From the NCBI RefSeq assembly GCF_034555375.1, contig NZ_CP140706.1, forward strand, positions 3,711,001-3,775,000: a stretch of DNA of 64,000 nucleotides, written 5' to 3'. Positions 24,085 through 32,989 of this stretch are shown one piece after another; the first letter of the stretch is position 1; every line of letters begins with the position of its first letter. A model generated the notes under the pieces. It ran no database searches. It had not been told where the DNA came from and saw only the letters and a program-made list of their open reading frames with translations. This stretch comes from Pseudomonas sp. B33.4 (lineage in GTDB: Bacteria > Pseudomonadota > Gammaproteobacteria > Pseudomonadales > Pseudomonadaceae). The position numbers and the translations under genes are program-made.

Positions 24085-24447
24085 ATGTTCAAACCAACGC
24101 CGAATCCACCAGAAACCGATCCAGTTTCACCCTACAAATTCCCGGACTCCCGAACACTCAACGACGCAGCCGAACGCGCCCTCGATTACTACCTCACGCC
24201 AGCCCAACGCATCATGGGCAGCGACAAAAAACACGCTCCCATGTTTCTGGCCAACTCCGACTACGACAGCGAGTCCCTGCTCGTCAACGCCAGCGAGTCC
24301 CTCAGCTCAGCCACCGAAATGCTCTGCAACTTCGCCGCCCTCCTTGACCCAGGCCACCGCAAAACTGCGCTGGGGATTGCGCAAGTGGTGATGCTGGGGG
24401 AACTGGCGGTTAATCAAGCACTGGATAAAGTTGTGCCGGTGGACTGA
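24085..24447 (+). CDS. DUF6124 family protein, copy 1
   Basis: 120-aa protein of the Pseudomonas family I know as DUF6124 (formerly DUF3077): N-terminus MFKPTPNPPETDPVSPY, then AAERALDYYL, and a helical C-terminal part (VNASESLSSATEMLCNFAALL, ALGIAQVVMLGELAVNQALD). No catalytic motif, signal or membrane segment. Function unknown. GGAG nine bases upstream supports the start. It is the only gene directly downstream of the structured leader, so the leader presumably controls it. The last 78 residues differ from copy 2 at only two positions, while the first 42 differ more. Confidence 0.85.
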   Translation: MFKPTPNPPETDPVSPYKFPDSRTLNDAAERALDYYLTPAQRIMGSDKKHAPMFLANSDYDSESLLVNASESLSSATEMLCNFAALLDPGHRKTALGIAQVVMLGELAVNQALDKVVPVD

Positions 24448-24452
24448 TGGGA

Positions 24453-24496
24453 GTTCCCACTGTGGCGGCTGTGAGGTCACCGCCACAGTGGGGAAC
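24453..24496 (+). terminator. hairpin downstream of DUF6124 copy 1
   Basis: GTTCCCACTGTGGCGG pairs with CCGCCACAGTGGGGAAC with a single bulge, just after the DUF6124 stop. The equivalent hairpin after copy 2 (27066-27105) keeps the stem with several altered bases, suggesting selection on structure. Confidence 0.55.
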
Positions 24497-24693
24497 GTAT
24501 ATTTAACGCGTCTGTTATCGGCCAAGGACTGAGACTCCCGGCCGATAGCTGCCGGATAAAATATGTCTGCCAAAAACACAAACTCAGATTGCTCCTAAAG
24601 ACTCACCTGAGCCGGTGCGGTAATCTCCCCGTGTCTAAAAAGCACTTTCAGTCTTCACGATTTGACATTTTTATTGCACGACAAGGATGCCGT

Positions 24694-25827
24694 ATGACTC
24701 CCTCCGCTCGATTGGGTGACAAGCATGTCTGCCCAATGCCCGGTCACGCCACTACCCCGATTGCTTCCGCCAGTGGTGATGTAAACATTAACTTCATGGG
24801 ATCTGCTCGCGTTGGCGATACCTGCGGCTGTGGAGCTGTGATCACCACAGGATTCCCCTCCATTCAGGTGAACGGGCGCCCCATGGCCCATTTGGGCAGT
24901 CCAACCAGCCACGGCGGAACAATCATTTCCGGGTCAGGCGATGTGGGTGGTGGTTTTGTCATGGGGGATGCGGGTGGTGCAACCATCATCAACTTCATGG
25001 CGCTCGGTGCGTTCCGTCCAGATGGCTCTGTGGATGACGAAAAAATGGCCACACTGCTCGCTGACCCGAAATTGAAAGAGAAAGCAGTAGCCGCAAACGC
25101 TCTTGTAACGCCCAAACCCACCCCGAAAAAGCCCAAGGCAAAGCCTGAACCCAAAGCTGCCGTCACGTGCAAAGACCCTGACATGATGGAACAGGTGGCC
25201 AGCTATATCGCCGGGGAAATGAACCGTAACATCACCCATCCCTCTGTACTCAAAATGAAGAAGCTGTTGAGCTACGACGCAGCAGCCGAAAACGCAGAAT
25301 TTCAAAAGCTACCTTTGTATGCGCGCCTTGCCCCTCCTAACTTCCAAGCAATTGCACTTGCTAACACTGTCACTGCAATGGGCCTTTGGGCTGAGCGGGT
25401 AGGTCAAAATCGGCCTTGGGATCATAAGGTGACAATTGGGCAAAAGTTCGGTGGGCCTTGGCAGAAGCAAGGTCAGCTCGATTACTTCTACGACATCTGG
25501 TCGAACATCCACTATGGCTACGTGGGGCGCTACGGTGGGCTTTCTGAAGAGATTCTTCTGGACGGAGCCGGTCTTGAACAAGTGGCATCTGACTCCCTTC
25601 GTAAAATTCAGAAGTGGAACGAACGGAAAGGGCCTCACCGCTCAGCGGACATCGAAGGCATGCGGGCTTGGGACGACATAGGCGACCGAGTCTCGATCAG
25701 CATTGGCGTCAAACTCTACAAGCAGCACCCCAACGGAGGGATTACGGCAAAAATGGTAATGGGCGAAGTTTTAGCACTACCACGTTCAAGCTGGGGAGAC
25801 GGCACACGTGACCACGTCTGCAAATAA
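24694..25827 (+). CDS. PAAR-domain type VI effector with toxin-44 (Ntox44-like) C-terminus
   Basis: 377-aa protein. Residues 1-105 are a PAAR spike-tip domain (ARLGDKHVCPMPGH, ARVGDTCGCG, VNGRPMAHLGSPTSHGG, SGSGDVGGG) that would sit on a VgrG trimer and be fired by a type VI secretion system. A Pro/Lys linker spans 138-157. Residues about 165-377 match the polymorphic toxin type 44 pattern: WDHK (242-245) and YDIWSNIHYGYVG (266-278). The biochemical activity is not something I can assert. ATG at 24694 follows AAGGA. The immunity gene overlaps its 3' end by 20 bp. No T6SS structural genes are in the window. Confidence 0.88.
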   Translation: MTPSARLGDKHVCPMPGHATTPIASASGDVNINFMGSARVGDTCGCGAVITTGFPSIQVNGRPMAHLGSPTSHGGTIISGSGDVGGGFVMGDAGGATIINFMALGAFRPDGSVDDEKMATLLADPKLKEKAVAANALVTPKPTPKKPKAKPEPKAAVTCKDPDMMEQVASYIAGEMNRNITHPSVLKMKKLLSYDAAAENAEFQKLPLYARLAPPNFQAIALANTVTAMGLWAERVGQNRPWDHKVTIGQKFGGPWQKQGQLDYFYDIWSNIHYGYVGRYGGLSEEILLDGAGLEQVASDSLRKIQKWNERKGPHRSADIEGMRAWDDIGDRVSISIGVKLYKQHPNGGITAKMVMGEVLALPRSSWGDGTRDHVCK

Positions 25828-26200
25828 ACCGAAACGGCATTTCTGGCGCTGGGCGGTGGCGTTGTTGCTCGCACCCATCGCCTTTTGGTATGTCGCGACT
25901 CCACAAGTGAGCTTCCACTTCTCTGAGAAGGGACAGGGGCGCCTCGGTTACATTCTGAATGTTCAACACGACATCTCAAAAGGCGAGATCTACCCGGGTG
26001 AAGTTACTGGGGGCGCAGGACTTATTTTCCCGAACAGCCAGTTTTTTATGGAGTTCGACTGGAACAACGGCGGGAAATCACATTGCATCCGGGTTAACCC
26101 GAAATGGCCGAATACTGATGTTTACATCGGGGAGGATGGTGGTATCGATAGCCGTACTGATGACGAAGCGATTGAAGCCTGTGGGCCATTTCCGGAGTAG
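25808..26200 (+). CDS. probable immunity protein for the PAAR-toxin44 effector
   Basis: 130-aa protein starting at GTG (25808), inside the last 20 bp of the effector gene, with GGGGAG upstream. Residues 11-30 (HFWRWAVALLLAPIAFWYVA) after a basic N-terminus (NKPKRH) form a signal anchor; the rest (beta-rich, ending DDEAIEACGPFPE) would lie in the periplasm. Position, overlap and size are those of a T6 immunity gene. Periplasmic placement suggests the toxin is met at the inner membrane or in the periplasm. The assignment is by context only. Confidence 0.75.
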   Translation: MTTSANKPKRHFWRWAVALLLAPIAFWYVATPQVSFHFSEKGQGRLGYILNVQHDISKGEIYPGEVTGGAGLIFPNSQFFMEFDWNNGGKSHCIRVNPKWPNTDVYIGEDGGIDSRTDDEAIEACGPFPE

Positions 26201-26312
26201 AAAAGGTCGAGGGATCGTGCGAGACCAGACCATGTATCTGCGCGTGGTTTGCCTCAAACCCGTCCCCAGGTTCTAGAAATAAAACCTACCGTTTTTTGTT
26301 GGAGGACAGACT

Positions 26313-26696
26313 GACGAGCGTCATTTTGAACGACGTGTTTAGGAGTTTTCCATCACTGTTTAAAAGACACGTCGCGCTACCTGCTTAAGGCTACAACGTC
26401 TTGCGCCATTGCCTACGACTACGCCAGAATCCGCCGGCTTGTGCGCTTCAAAGGCCACCGGTAACTTGGTTCGTGTCACTGATTCCCAGTGATCGGGTTT
26501 AGTAGCCCGTGGTAAATGAAAGTGCACAAGCGTCCGTCAAAAGGTATTCACGTACCTGCACTTGATGGTGGCTGTGCGTAGGGCGCTCTCGGGCGCGCCG
26601 GCTTTCTTCTTTTCCCCGGTCTACTAACCTGCGTACAGCTGCCACCCCTTGTTTAGTAGCTCGGTGCGGCGGCCACACCACAGGAAAAAGAAGAAC
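26313..26696 (+). ncRNA. long structured leader with P4-CI-like A/B/C elements, copy 2
   Basis: Element A is TTTAGTAG (26498-26505), B is CTACTAA (26621-26627) and C is TTTAGTAG (26652-26659). Relative to copy 1, the fourth base of A and C is A instead of G, and B carries the matching T instead of C, so pairing is preserved. B is enclosed by GGTGGC (26567-26572) with GCCACC (26641-26646), extended by TGT/ACA across a small bulge. The GGGCGCGCCGG block ahead of B is conserved between copies. It ends at DUF6124 copy 2. Confidence 0.65.
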
Positions 26697-27059
26697 ATGT
26701 TCAAGATCACGCCGAACCCGCCGGAAACAGATCCGGCCTCCCCGTACGAATCCCCCGATTCCAGGAAATTCCACGAAGCCGCCGAACGCGCCCTCGACTA
26801 CTACCTCACGCCAACCCGCCGCATCATGGGCAGCGACAAAAAACACGCGCCCATGTTTCTGGCCAATTCCGACTACGACAGTGAGTCCCTGCTGGTTAAC
26901 GCCAGCGAATCCCTCAGCTCAGCCACCGAAATGCTCTGCAACTTCGCCGCCCTCCTGGACCCTGGCCACCGCAAAACTGCGCTGGGGATTGCGCAAGTGG
27001 TGATGCTGGGGGAACTGGCGGTGAATAAAGCACTGGATGAAGTTGTGCCGGTGGATTGA
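26697..27059 (+). CDS. DUF6124 family protein, copy 2
   Basis: 120-aa paralogue of the protein at 24085-24447, starting MFKITPNPPETDPASPY. The C-terminal 78 residues are identical to copy 1 except Q/K and K/E near the end (LAVNKALDEVVPVD). AGGA is ten bases upstream of the ATG; an in-frame ATG at 26649 is inside the structured leader and is rejected. Function unknown. The near-identity suggests recent duplication or gene conversion. Confidence 0.85.
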   Translation: MFKITPNPPETDPASPYESPDSRKFHEAAERALDYYLTPTRRIMGSDKKHAPMFLANSDYDSESLLVNASESLSSATEMLCNFAALLDPGHRKTALGIAQVVMLGELAVNKALDEVVPVD

Positions 27060-27281
27060 GGGGACATCCCTTTGTGGCGGCGGTCAGGTTGCCGCCGCAT
27101 AGGGATTAAGAGTGCTTAATGCGCCTGCTATCGGCCAATTGCGGCCCATCAATTAAAGGCGCTTTTGTCCGAAAAGCACCATTCAAAAATATCTGAAGCA
27201 CGACGCGCAGGCACCGAACTCAAGGACGATGTAGCCCTGTCGCATCCCGCCAGTACATGGTTTGTTCGAACTGAAAGCTAA

Positions 27282-27605
27282 CTAGAAAGAAGGCTGAACA
27301 CGACTGAGTATTGATTGGGCGACTTTTTCCAAATCTTCCATAGCCGACTCTCCCTCTGGTTCAGGCCCTTTAATTCTAATGGTACAACGCACAGCGACAG
27401 GAAAGTCGAAACCCATTGTATTCTCAGCATAAATCGTGGGGTCACCGAAGGCGTCATCGGTACTTAATTTAAGTCCTGAGCTAAATTCAGCGTATAGCCC
27501 ATCTTCTGTTACCTCGACTTTTCGAGCACCAGCATTCTCAAGGGCATTGCTCAATGTCAAAATTGTGAGCGTACTATCAGCTTCCAAACACAGATCAAGA
27601 CTCAT
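27282..27605 (-). CDS. hypothetical protein, immunity-like
   Basis: 107-aa soluble protein starting MSLDLCLEADSTLTILTL, beta/alpha in character (RKVEVTEDGLYAEFSSG, PVAVRCTIRIKGPEPEGESAMEDLEKVAQSIL). ATG at 27605 follows GGGAGG at optimal spacing. Composition is lower in GC than the core genes. It sits just outside the direct-repeat/effector cassette with a second small unknown gene upstream on the same strand. An orphan immunity gene is plausible but unproven. Confidence 0.65.
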   Translation of the reverse strand: MSLDLCLEADSTLTILTLSNALENAGARKVEVTEDGLYAEFSSGLKLSTDDAFGDPTIYAENTMGFDFPVAVRCTIRIKGPEPEGESAMEDLEKVAQSILSRVQPSF

Positions 27606-27686
27606 CAATCCTCCCTTTTTCCCGCTGAACACTTGCACCAAATTTGAATGCGATCGTCGCGACAATGTATTTGACTAGCGGTATGA

Positions 27687-27708
27687 ATGTCCGCTTCTGG
27701 CCGAAAGC
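27687..27708. repeat. short intergenic repeat ATGTCCGCTTCTGGCCGAAA, copy 1
   Basis: A 22-bp sequence ending GC, present identically at 28136-28157 in the same orientation. It lies in non-coding DNA between small genes. I have met similar TGTCCGCTTCTGGCCG sequences in intergenic pseudomonad DNA; origin unknown. Confidence 0.6.
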
Positions 27709-27781
27709 AGTCGTTCGTGACGAGTGTCCATCGACCATAAGCAGCTCTTGGTGGAGAGCAATAATTGTCTGGCGCAAAGAT

Positions 27782-28039
27782 TCAATTGGCGACGTCGGCG
27801 GGGCCCAGAAGGAGTTCATAGGCCAACCCTGCCTCATAAAAGCACGTTCGCCATTCTAGAAAACCAGGACGGTCCTCGCACAGAAGGCGAACGATCTGCC
27901 CATCCTCTGCGATACAGACTTCTTCCACCAAAGCGATATCCCCCGGTGCCGCCTCCCGAGAGCTAATCCAATCAGTTAAAACTACTTTTGTTTGATCAGC
28001 GCTGATTAGTTTTATGAGATCGCCTTTAGAAAGTGCCAT
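27782..28039 (-). CDS. small hypothetical protein
   Basis: 85-aa protein MALSKGDLIKLISADQTKVV..., with an SH3-like or OB-like beta pattern (GDLIKLISADQTKVVLTDW, GDIALVEEVCIAEDGQIVRLLCE) and a C-terminal helix. An AGGTG and an AAAGG lie upstream of the ATG. It is upstream of the 27282-27605 gene on the same strand with 176 bp between. Not recognised. Confidence 0.6.
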   Translation of the reverse strand: MALSKGDLIKLISADQTKVVLTDWISSREAAPGDIALVEEVCIAEDGQIVRLLCEDRPGFLEWRTCFYEAGLAYELLLGPADVAN

Positions 28040-28135
28040 GTCCTTTCACCTGGATTTTTACTGATAAAGAAGTACATGAGCCTATCGGTTTTTTAAGAAA
28101 AGGTCTTTTTTCGGTCCGAAGGCTTCCTTTGGGCT

Positions 28136-28157
28136 ATGTCCGCTTCTGGCCGAAAGC
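28136..28157. repeat. short intergenic repeat, copy 2
   Basis: Exact match to the 22 bp at 27687-27708, same orientation, located between the small gene at 27782-28039 and the cus operon terminator. Confidence 0.6.
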
Positions 28158-28218
28158 TACCGGTCGAAAATGAGCGAACTCAGCTGGACTACGGCCCGCC
28201 TCGGACTAACTTATTAGC

Positions 28219-28245
28219 AAAACCGGCACAATAACCCGTGCCGGC
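28219..28245 (-). terminator. Rho-independent terminator of the cus operon
   Basis: On the minus strand, GCCGGCACGGGTTATTGTGC CGGTTTT forms a CCGGCAC/GTGCCGG stem with an 8-base loop and a following T-run, 19 bp after the cusF stop. Confidence 0.75.
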
Positions 28246-28263
28246 AAACGCTCCCTCAACCCC

Positions 28264-28590
28264 TCATTTTTTCATGTCAATGATCGCTGCCCTCCCCCCA
28301 TCCACCCGAAATGAAAACACCACCCGATCCCCAACCTCAAACCCTGCCAACTGCTCCTCCGCCACTGAAAACCCCATCGTCATCGGCGGCCATTGCAACG
28401 CCGGGACCGCGCCATGCGCCAGCGTTACCATATGCTTCACAGGATCAATCGCCTTGATCGTCCCCTCAGCACTCGCAACAGCGGACGACTGCGACGCCTG
28501 CTCCATTTTCATTCCTGCCATGTCCTCCGCCCAAGCAGCAAACGACAACATCCCGGCAATCCCGAAAACCGCAATCAAACCCAGTTTCAT
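28264..28590 (-). CDS. cusF: periplasmic copper/silver-binding protein CusF
   Basis: 108-aa periplasmic metallochaperone. Signal peptide residues 1-21 ([17 protein letters not shown]). The CusF metal site is present: His in LAHGAVP, Trp in LQWPPMTM and both Met of MTM, matching the His/Trp/Met/Met Cu(I)/Ag(I) site with its cation-pi Trp. A Met-rich stretch (MAGMKME) precedes the fold. CusF hands metal to the CusCBA pump. Its ATG overlaps the cusA stop, with GGGGAGG upstream. Last gene before the terminator. Confidence 0.93.
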   Translation of the reverse strand: MKLGLIAVFGIAGMLSFAAWAEDMAGMKMEQASQSSAVASAEGTIKAIDPVKHMVTLAHGAVPALQWPPMTMGFSVAEEQLAGFEVGDRVVFSFRVDGGRAAIIDMKK

Positions 28591-31500
28591 ACAGCCTCCC
28601 CTTCATTAATGACACGTTCAACAGCCACCCCCCGCCGACGCATCAACCGATACGCCGCCGGAATCACAAACAACGAAAGCAACGGTGCCGTGACCATCCC
28701 ACCCACCATCGGCGCAGCTATACGGCTCATCACTTCACTCCCCGATCCACTCCCCAGCAGAATGGGCAACAACCCGGCGATGATCACCGCCACCGTCATG
28801 GCCTTGGGTCGCACTCGTTGCACGGCGCCTTCGCGAATGGCTGCGACCAGTGCGCGCTCGGAGGTGTCGCCGAGGTCTATGCGCTCAGCCCAGGCATTCT
28901 TCAAGTAGAGCAACATGATCACACCGAACTCGGCGGAAACGCCGGCCAGGGCGATGAAGCCGACGCCGGTGGCGACCGACAGGTTGTAGCCAAGCAGATA
29001 GAGAAACCACGCGCCGCCCGTCAGTGCGAACGGCAGCGTGGCCATAATCAGCAGAGCTTCGTCGAAGCGGGTGAAGGTCAGGTAGAGCAGCACGAAGATG
29101 ATCAACAGCGTCGCCGGGACTACCAGTTTGAGGCGTGCGTTGGCCCTTTCGAGGAACTCGAACTGGCCCGAGTAGCTGAGGCTCATGCCGGGCTGCAATT
29201 TGACCTGTTCGTTGACGGCATGGCGCAGATCGGCGACGACCGAGGCGATGTCCCGTCCGCGCACGTCGATGTACACCCAGCCTGAGGGTCGGGCGTTTTC
29301 GCTTTTGAGCATCGGGGGGCCGTCGGTGATGGTGATTCTGGCGACGGTGCCGAGGCTGATCTGCAGGCCTGATGCGGTGTAGATCGGCAATCGTTCCAGG
29401 GCACCCGGCGAGTCCCGCCACTCGCGTGGGTAACGCAGGTTGATCGGGAAACGCGCGAGGCCTTCAATGGTTTCTCCGACGTTTTCACCGCCGATGGCGC
29501 CGGCAACGATGGCTTGCACATCGGCGATGTTCAAGCCGTAGCGGGCCGCCGTTTTGCGGTCGATATCAACGTCGATGTAGCGCCCGCCGGTCAGCCGTTC
29601 GGCCAGTGCGGAACTGACGCCGGAGACGTTTTTCGCGACGCCCTCGACCGCTTGGGTGACGGCGTCGATTTCGGCGAGGTTGGTGCCAGCGACTTTTACC
29701 CCAATGGGGCTTTTGATACCGGTGGCCAACATGTCGATGCGGTTGCGAATCGGCGGAATCCAGATGTTGGTCAAACCGGGCACACGCACCACGCGGTCGA
29801 GTTCCTCCACCAGTTTCTCCGGGGTCATCCCGGCGCGCCATTGCTCGTGGGGCTTGAACGAAATGGTGGTTTCGAACATCTCCAGCGGCGCCGGGTCCGT
29901 GGCCGTTTCGGCGCGGCCGGCCTTGCCGAAGACGTGCGCCACTTCGGGCACGGTCTTGATCAGGCGATCGGTCTGTTGCAGCAATTGCGCGGCCTTCTGC
30001 GCCGACAGCCCAGGCAAAGCCGACGGCATATAAAGCAGATCGCCCTCGTCCAGCGGCGGGAGAAACTCGCCACCCAAACGCGACATTGGCCACAGCGCAC
30101 TGACGAACACCAATAGTGCTGCCAGCAAGGTGATTTTTGGACGACGAAGCACCGCGTCCAGCGCAGGTTGGTAGATCCGGATCAGCCAGCGATTCAAAGG
30201 GTTCTGCTGTTCACCGGGAATGCGTCCGCGTATCCAGTAACCCATCAGTACCGGCACCAGCGTCACTGACAAACCAGCCGCTGCCGCCATGGCGTAGGTC
30301 TTGGTAAACGCCAACGGCCCGAACAACCGACCCTCCTGCGCTTCGAGTGTGAACACCGGGATGAACGACAGCGTGATGATCAACAGGCAAAAGAACAGCG
30401 CGGGGCCGACTTCTGCCGCCGCGTCGGTCATCACCTGCCAATGCCGCTCACCCTGCAGTTCCTCGCCCGGATTGGCCGCATGCCACGCCTCGATTTTTTT
30501 ATGCGCGTTCTCGATCATGACCACGGCGGCGTCGACCATCGCACCGATGGCAATGGCGATCCCGCCCAACGACATGATGTTGGCGTTGAGGCCCTGATAG
30601 CGCATGACGATAAAGGCAATCAGCACGCCCACCGGCAGGGAAATGATCGCCACCAGCGATGAGCGCAAGTGCCACAGAAAGATCCCGCACACCAGTGCCA
30701 CGACGATGAACTCTTCGAGCAGTTTGTGGCTGAGGTTTTCGACCGCGCGATCGATCAGCTTGCTGCGATCGTAGGTGGTGACGATTTCAACACCGGCCGG
30801 CAGGCTGCTTTTCAGTTCGTCGAGTTTGTTTTTGACTGCTGCAATGGTGTCCCGGGCGTTCTTGCCGCTGCGCAAAATCACCACGCCACCGACCGCCTCG
30901 CCTTCGCCGTCGAGTTCGCTGATGCCACGGCGCATTTCCGGGCCCAAATGAATCGTCGCTACATCGCCCAACGTCACCGGTACGCCGCCGGCGCCGAGTT
31001 TGAGCGGGATCGCGCGAAAATCATCGAGCGACTTCAGGTAACCGGACGCCCGTACGATGAACTCGGATTCGGCCATCTCCAGCACCGCACCACCGGTTTC
31101 CTGATTGGCTTTGCCGATCGCTGCGGCTATCTGGCTCTGCGTGATACCGAGGCTGGCCATTTTCAGCGGTTCAAGTTGCACCTGATACTGCTTGACCATG
31201 CCGCCGACCGTGGCCACTTCCGCGACATTGGGCAGCGTTTTCAGCTCGAACTTGAGGAACCAGTCCTGCAGTGCGCGCAGTTGCGCCAGATCATGCCCAC
31301 CGGTGCGATCCACCAGCGCGTACTGATAGATCCAGCCAACCCCTGTGGCATCCGGCCCCAATGCCGGTTTGGCACTCGCCGGTAGTCGACTCTGGATCTG
31401 GCTCAGGTACTCGAGCACCCGCGAACGCGCCCAGTAAAGATCCGTACCGTCCTCGAACAGCACATAGACAAAGCTGTCGCCAAAGAACGAGTAACCGCGC

Positions 31501-31745
31501 ACGGTTTTCGCCCCCGGCACCGAGAGCATGGTGGTCGCTAATGGATAGGTCACCTGGTTCTCGACGATCTGCGGGGCTTGTCCCGCATAGGGCGTGCGGA
31601 TGATGACTTGCACGTCGGACAGGTCCGGCAGCGCATCGACAGGCGTGCTCTGCACCGACCAGACGCCCCACGCGGTGACAAATAGCGTCGCCAGCAGCAC
31701 CAGAAAACGATTGGCGACGGACCAGCGAATAAGAGCAGCGATCAT
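28587..31745 (-). CDS. cusA: CusA-type RND heavy-metal efflux permease
   Basis: 1,052-aa inner-membrane proton-driven pump of the HME-RND group, exporting Cu(I)/Ag(I) through CusB and CusC. The N-terminal helix ([16 protein letters not shown]), [12 protein letters not shown] and the transmembrane repeat ([20 protein letters not shown], with the proton-relay acidic residue) are typical. Three methionines match the CusA metal-binding triad: [14 protein letters not shown] and RIDMLATG. Length matches family. ATG overlaps the cusB stop (ATGA). Confidence 0.95.
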   Translation of the reverse strand: MIAALIRWSVANRFLVLLATLFVTAWGVWSVQSTPVDALPDLSDVQVIIRTPYAGQAPQIVENQVTYPLATTMLSVPGAKTVRGYSFFGDSFVYVLFEDGTDLYWARSRVLEYLSQIQSRLPASAKPALGPDATGVGWIYQYALVDRTGGHDLAQLRALQDWFLKFELKTLPNVAEVATVGGMVKQYQVQLEPLKMASLGITQSQIAAAIGKANQETGGAVLEMAESEFIVRASGYLKSLDDFRAIPLKLGAGGVPVTLGDVATIHLGPEMRRGISELDGEGEAVGGVVILRSGKNARDTIAAVKNKLDELKSSLPAGVEIVTTYDRSKLIDRAVENLSHKLLEEFIVVALVCGIFLWHLRSSLVAIISLPVGVLIAFIVMRYQGLNANIMSLGGIAIAIGAMVDAAVVMIENAHKKIEAWHAANPGEELQGERHWQVMTDAAAEVGPALFFCLLIITLSFIPVFTLEAQEGRLFGPLAFTKTYAMAAAAGLSVTLVPVLMGYWIRGRIPGEQQNPLNRWLIRIYQPALDAVLRRPKITLLAALLVFVSALWPMSRLGGEFLPPLDEGDLLYMPSALPGLSAQKAAQLLQQTDRLIKTVPEVAHVFGKAGRAETATDPAPLEMFETTISFKPHEQWRAGMTPEKLVEELDRVVRVPGLTNIWIPPIRNRIDMLATGIKSPIGVKVAGTNLAEIDAVTQAVEGVAKNVSGVSSALAERLTGGRYIDVDIDRKTAARYGLNIADVQAIVAGAIGGENVGETIEGLARFPINLRYPREWRDSPGALERLPIYTASGLQISLGTVARITITDGPPMLKSENARPSGWVYIDVRGRDIASVVADLRHAVNEQVKLQPGMSLSYSGQFEFLERANARLKLVVPATLLIIFVLLYLTFTRFDEALLIMATLPFALTGGAWFLYLLGYNLSVATGVGFIALAGVSAEFGVIMLLYLKNAWAERIDLGDTSERALVAAIREGAVQRVRPKAMTVAVIIAGLLPILLGSGSGSEVMSRIAAPMVGGMVTAPLLSLFVIPAAYRLMRRRGVAVERVINEGEAV

Positions 31746-32989
31746 GGCTGACCTCCCGATTTCGCGTCTTCAGAACCGGCGACGATGCCTTTGAGACTGG
31801 CCTCTGAGTCGAGCAGGAACTGCCCCGACGTGATGACTTTCTGGCCCTCTTCGAGGCCTTTGAGAATGACGGTTTTGCCATCGCTCTCCTGCCCCGGTTG
31901 CACCTCCACGGGACGATAGCGGCCGACGTCTTCGGCAAGCATCACCAGGGCACGTCGGCCAGTGCGAATGATCGCCTCGCTCGGCACCCACAACACACTC
32001 TGCCCGGTTGAACGAATCAAGCGTACTTGCGCCGTCAAACCGGGCTTGAGGAGCCCGTCCGGATTGGGCAGTTCGACGCGGACGCGCAAGGTGCGACTGT
32101 CCGCATTGGTGTCCGGCAGAATGGTGCTGACCCTGCCTATGACCCTGGTTCCGGGAAAGGCCGGGAATTGCGCCTCAACCGACTGGCCCGCGGCGATGGT
32201 GCCAGCCTCTGATTCGGGAACGGCCACCGCCAGCCAGACACGGCTCAAACCATTGACCCGCGCCAGCGTCTCGCCCGCCGCCACGGTCATGCCGATCCGC
32301 AGGTTGAGCTCTTGCAACACGCCGCCAATCGGGCTGGTCAACGTCAGGTAAGGCTGGACCTTACCGCTGCGCTCGACCTGCGCAATCAATGCCGGGGGCA
32401 TCCCGGTGAGCCGTAAGCGCTGGCGCGCCGCAGCGAGCAAATCGCGATCACCATTGTTTTTGAGTGCCAGGAACTCGGTCTGCGCCGCCGCCCACTCGGG
32501 CACCAGAATATCCGCCAACGCCGCGTTGGCTTTGAGCAGATCACCTGGCGCATGGGCGTAAACCCGCTCGACAAAGCCCGGAGTGCGGGCCTGGATGACC
32601 GCGACATCCCGCTCGTTGAAAGCGAGGATCCCGGTCACGTCGAGAGGCGAGTCAAACACCCCACGGGCGACCGCTGCCGAGCGCAACCCGAGATTCTGAG
32701 CCACGCCGGGATCGATGCTGACCGTCGCTTGATCGCTGCTGCCACTGGCATATTGCGGCACCAGTTGCATGTCCATGAAGGGCGACTTGCCTGGCTTGTC
32801 GAATTTTTGCTGCGGGTACATCGGGTCGTACCAGTACAACGCCTTGCGATCGTTCGCCGTGTTGAGGTGCTGCTCAGGCGCAGCGGCCTGCACGTTGCTG
32901 ATGCGTTGAGGCGCCAGCCAGTAACCACCGACAACGCCCACTGCCATTGCAACGCCGGCCAGCAATGCCCCGCTCCATTTAAGGCTCAT
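31742..32989 (-). CDS. cusB: CusB-type membrane-fusion protein
   Basis: 415-aa periplasmic adaptor. An N-terminal uncleaved or cleaved signal segment ([18 protein letters not shown]) is followed by the heavy-metal-binding domain [23 protein letters not shown] (about 52-75), then barrel-sandwich, helical and beta-barrel modules ([42 protein letters not shown]). It joins the RND pump to the outer-membrane channel and passes metal from CusF. Overlaps both neighbours by ATGA, so translation is coupled. Confidence 0.93.
   Translation of the reverse strand: MSLKWSGALLAGVAMAVGVVGGYWLAPQRISNVQAAAPEQHLNTANDRKALYWYDPMYPQQKFDKPGKSPFMDMQLVPQYASGSSDQATVSIDPGVAQNLGLRSAAVARGVFDSPLDVTGILAFNERDVAVIQARTPGFVERVYAHAPGDLLKANAALADILVPEWAAAQTEFLALKNNGDRDLLAAARQRLRLTGMPPALIAQVERSGKVQPYLTLTSPIGGVLQELNLRIGMTVAAGETLARVNGLSRVWLAVAVPESEAGTIAAGQSVEAQFPAFPGTRVIGRVSTILPDTNADSRTLRVRVELPNPDGLLKPGLTAQVRLIRSTGQSVLWVPSEAIIRTGRRALVMLAEDVGRYRPVEVQPGQESDGKTVILKGLEEGQKVITSGQFLLDSEASLKGIVAGSEDAKSGGQP

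Larger units (their letters stand above)
23685..24526. repeat. direct repeat, copy 1 (leader + DUF6124 + downstream hairpin)
   Basis: About 0.84 kb matching the copy at 26313-27139. It covers a 400-bp leader, the DUF6124 gene, a downstream hairpin (24453-24496) and a shared tail (GCG.CTG.TATCGGCCAA). After this tail the copies diverge. A 13-base indel near the left edge and changes in the middle of the leader distinguish them. Between the copies sit the PAAR effector and its immunity gene. Confidence 0.8.
26313..27139. repeat. direct repeat, copy 2 (leader + DUF6124 + downstream hairpin)
   Basis: About 0.83 kb homologous to 23685-24526, in the same orientation and offset by about 2.63 kb. 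The early leader (about 26317-26442) and the 3' two-thirds of the DUF6124 gene are nearly identical to copy 1. The central leader and the gene's 5' end have diverged, with compensatory changes in elements A, B and C. Confidence 0.8.

Noticed and set aside
24694..26200. Complete type VI secretion locus
   Set aside because: Only a PAAR effector and immunity gene are present; no VgrG, Hcp, sheath or baseplate genes were seen.
26499..26846. Antisense open frame over leader copy 2 and the start of DUF6124
   Set aside because: Same reason; Arg/His-rich translation typical of a shadow frame, and it overlaps a real gene.
27595..27837. Open frame on the minus strand across the first 22-bp repeat
   Set aside because: Its middle is a translation of the intergenic repeat (GQKRTFIPLV), and it overlaps the better-supported genes at 27282-27605 and 27782-28039.
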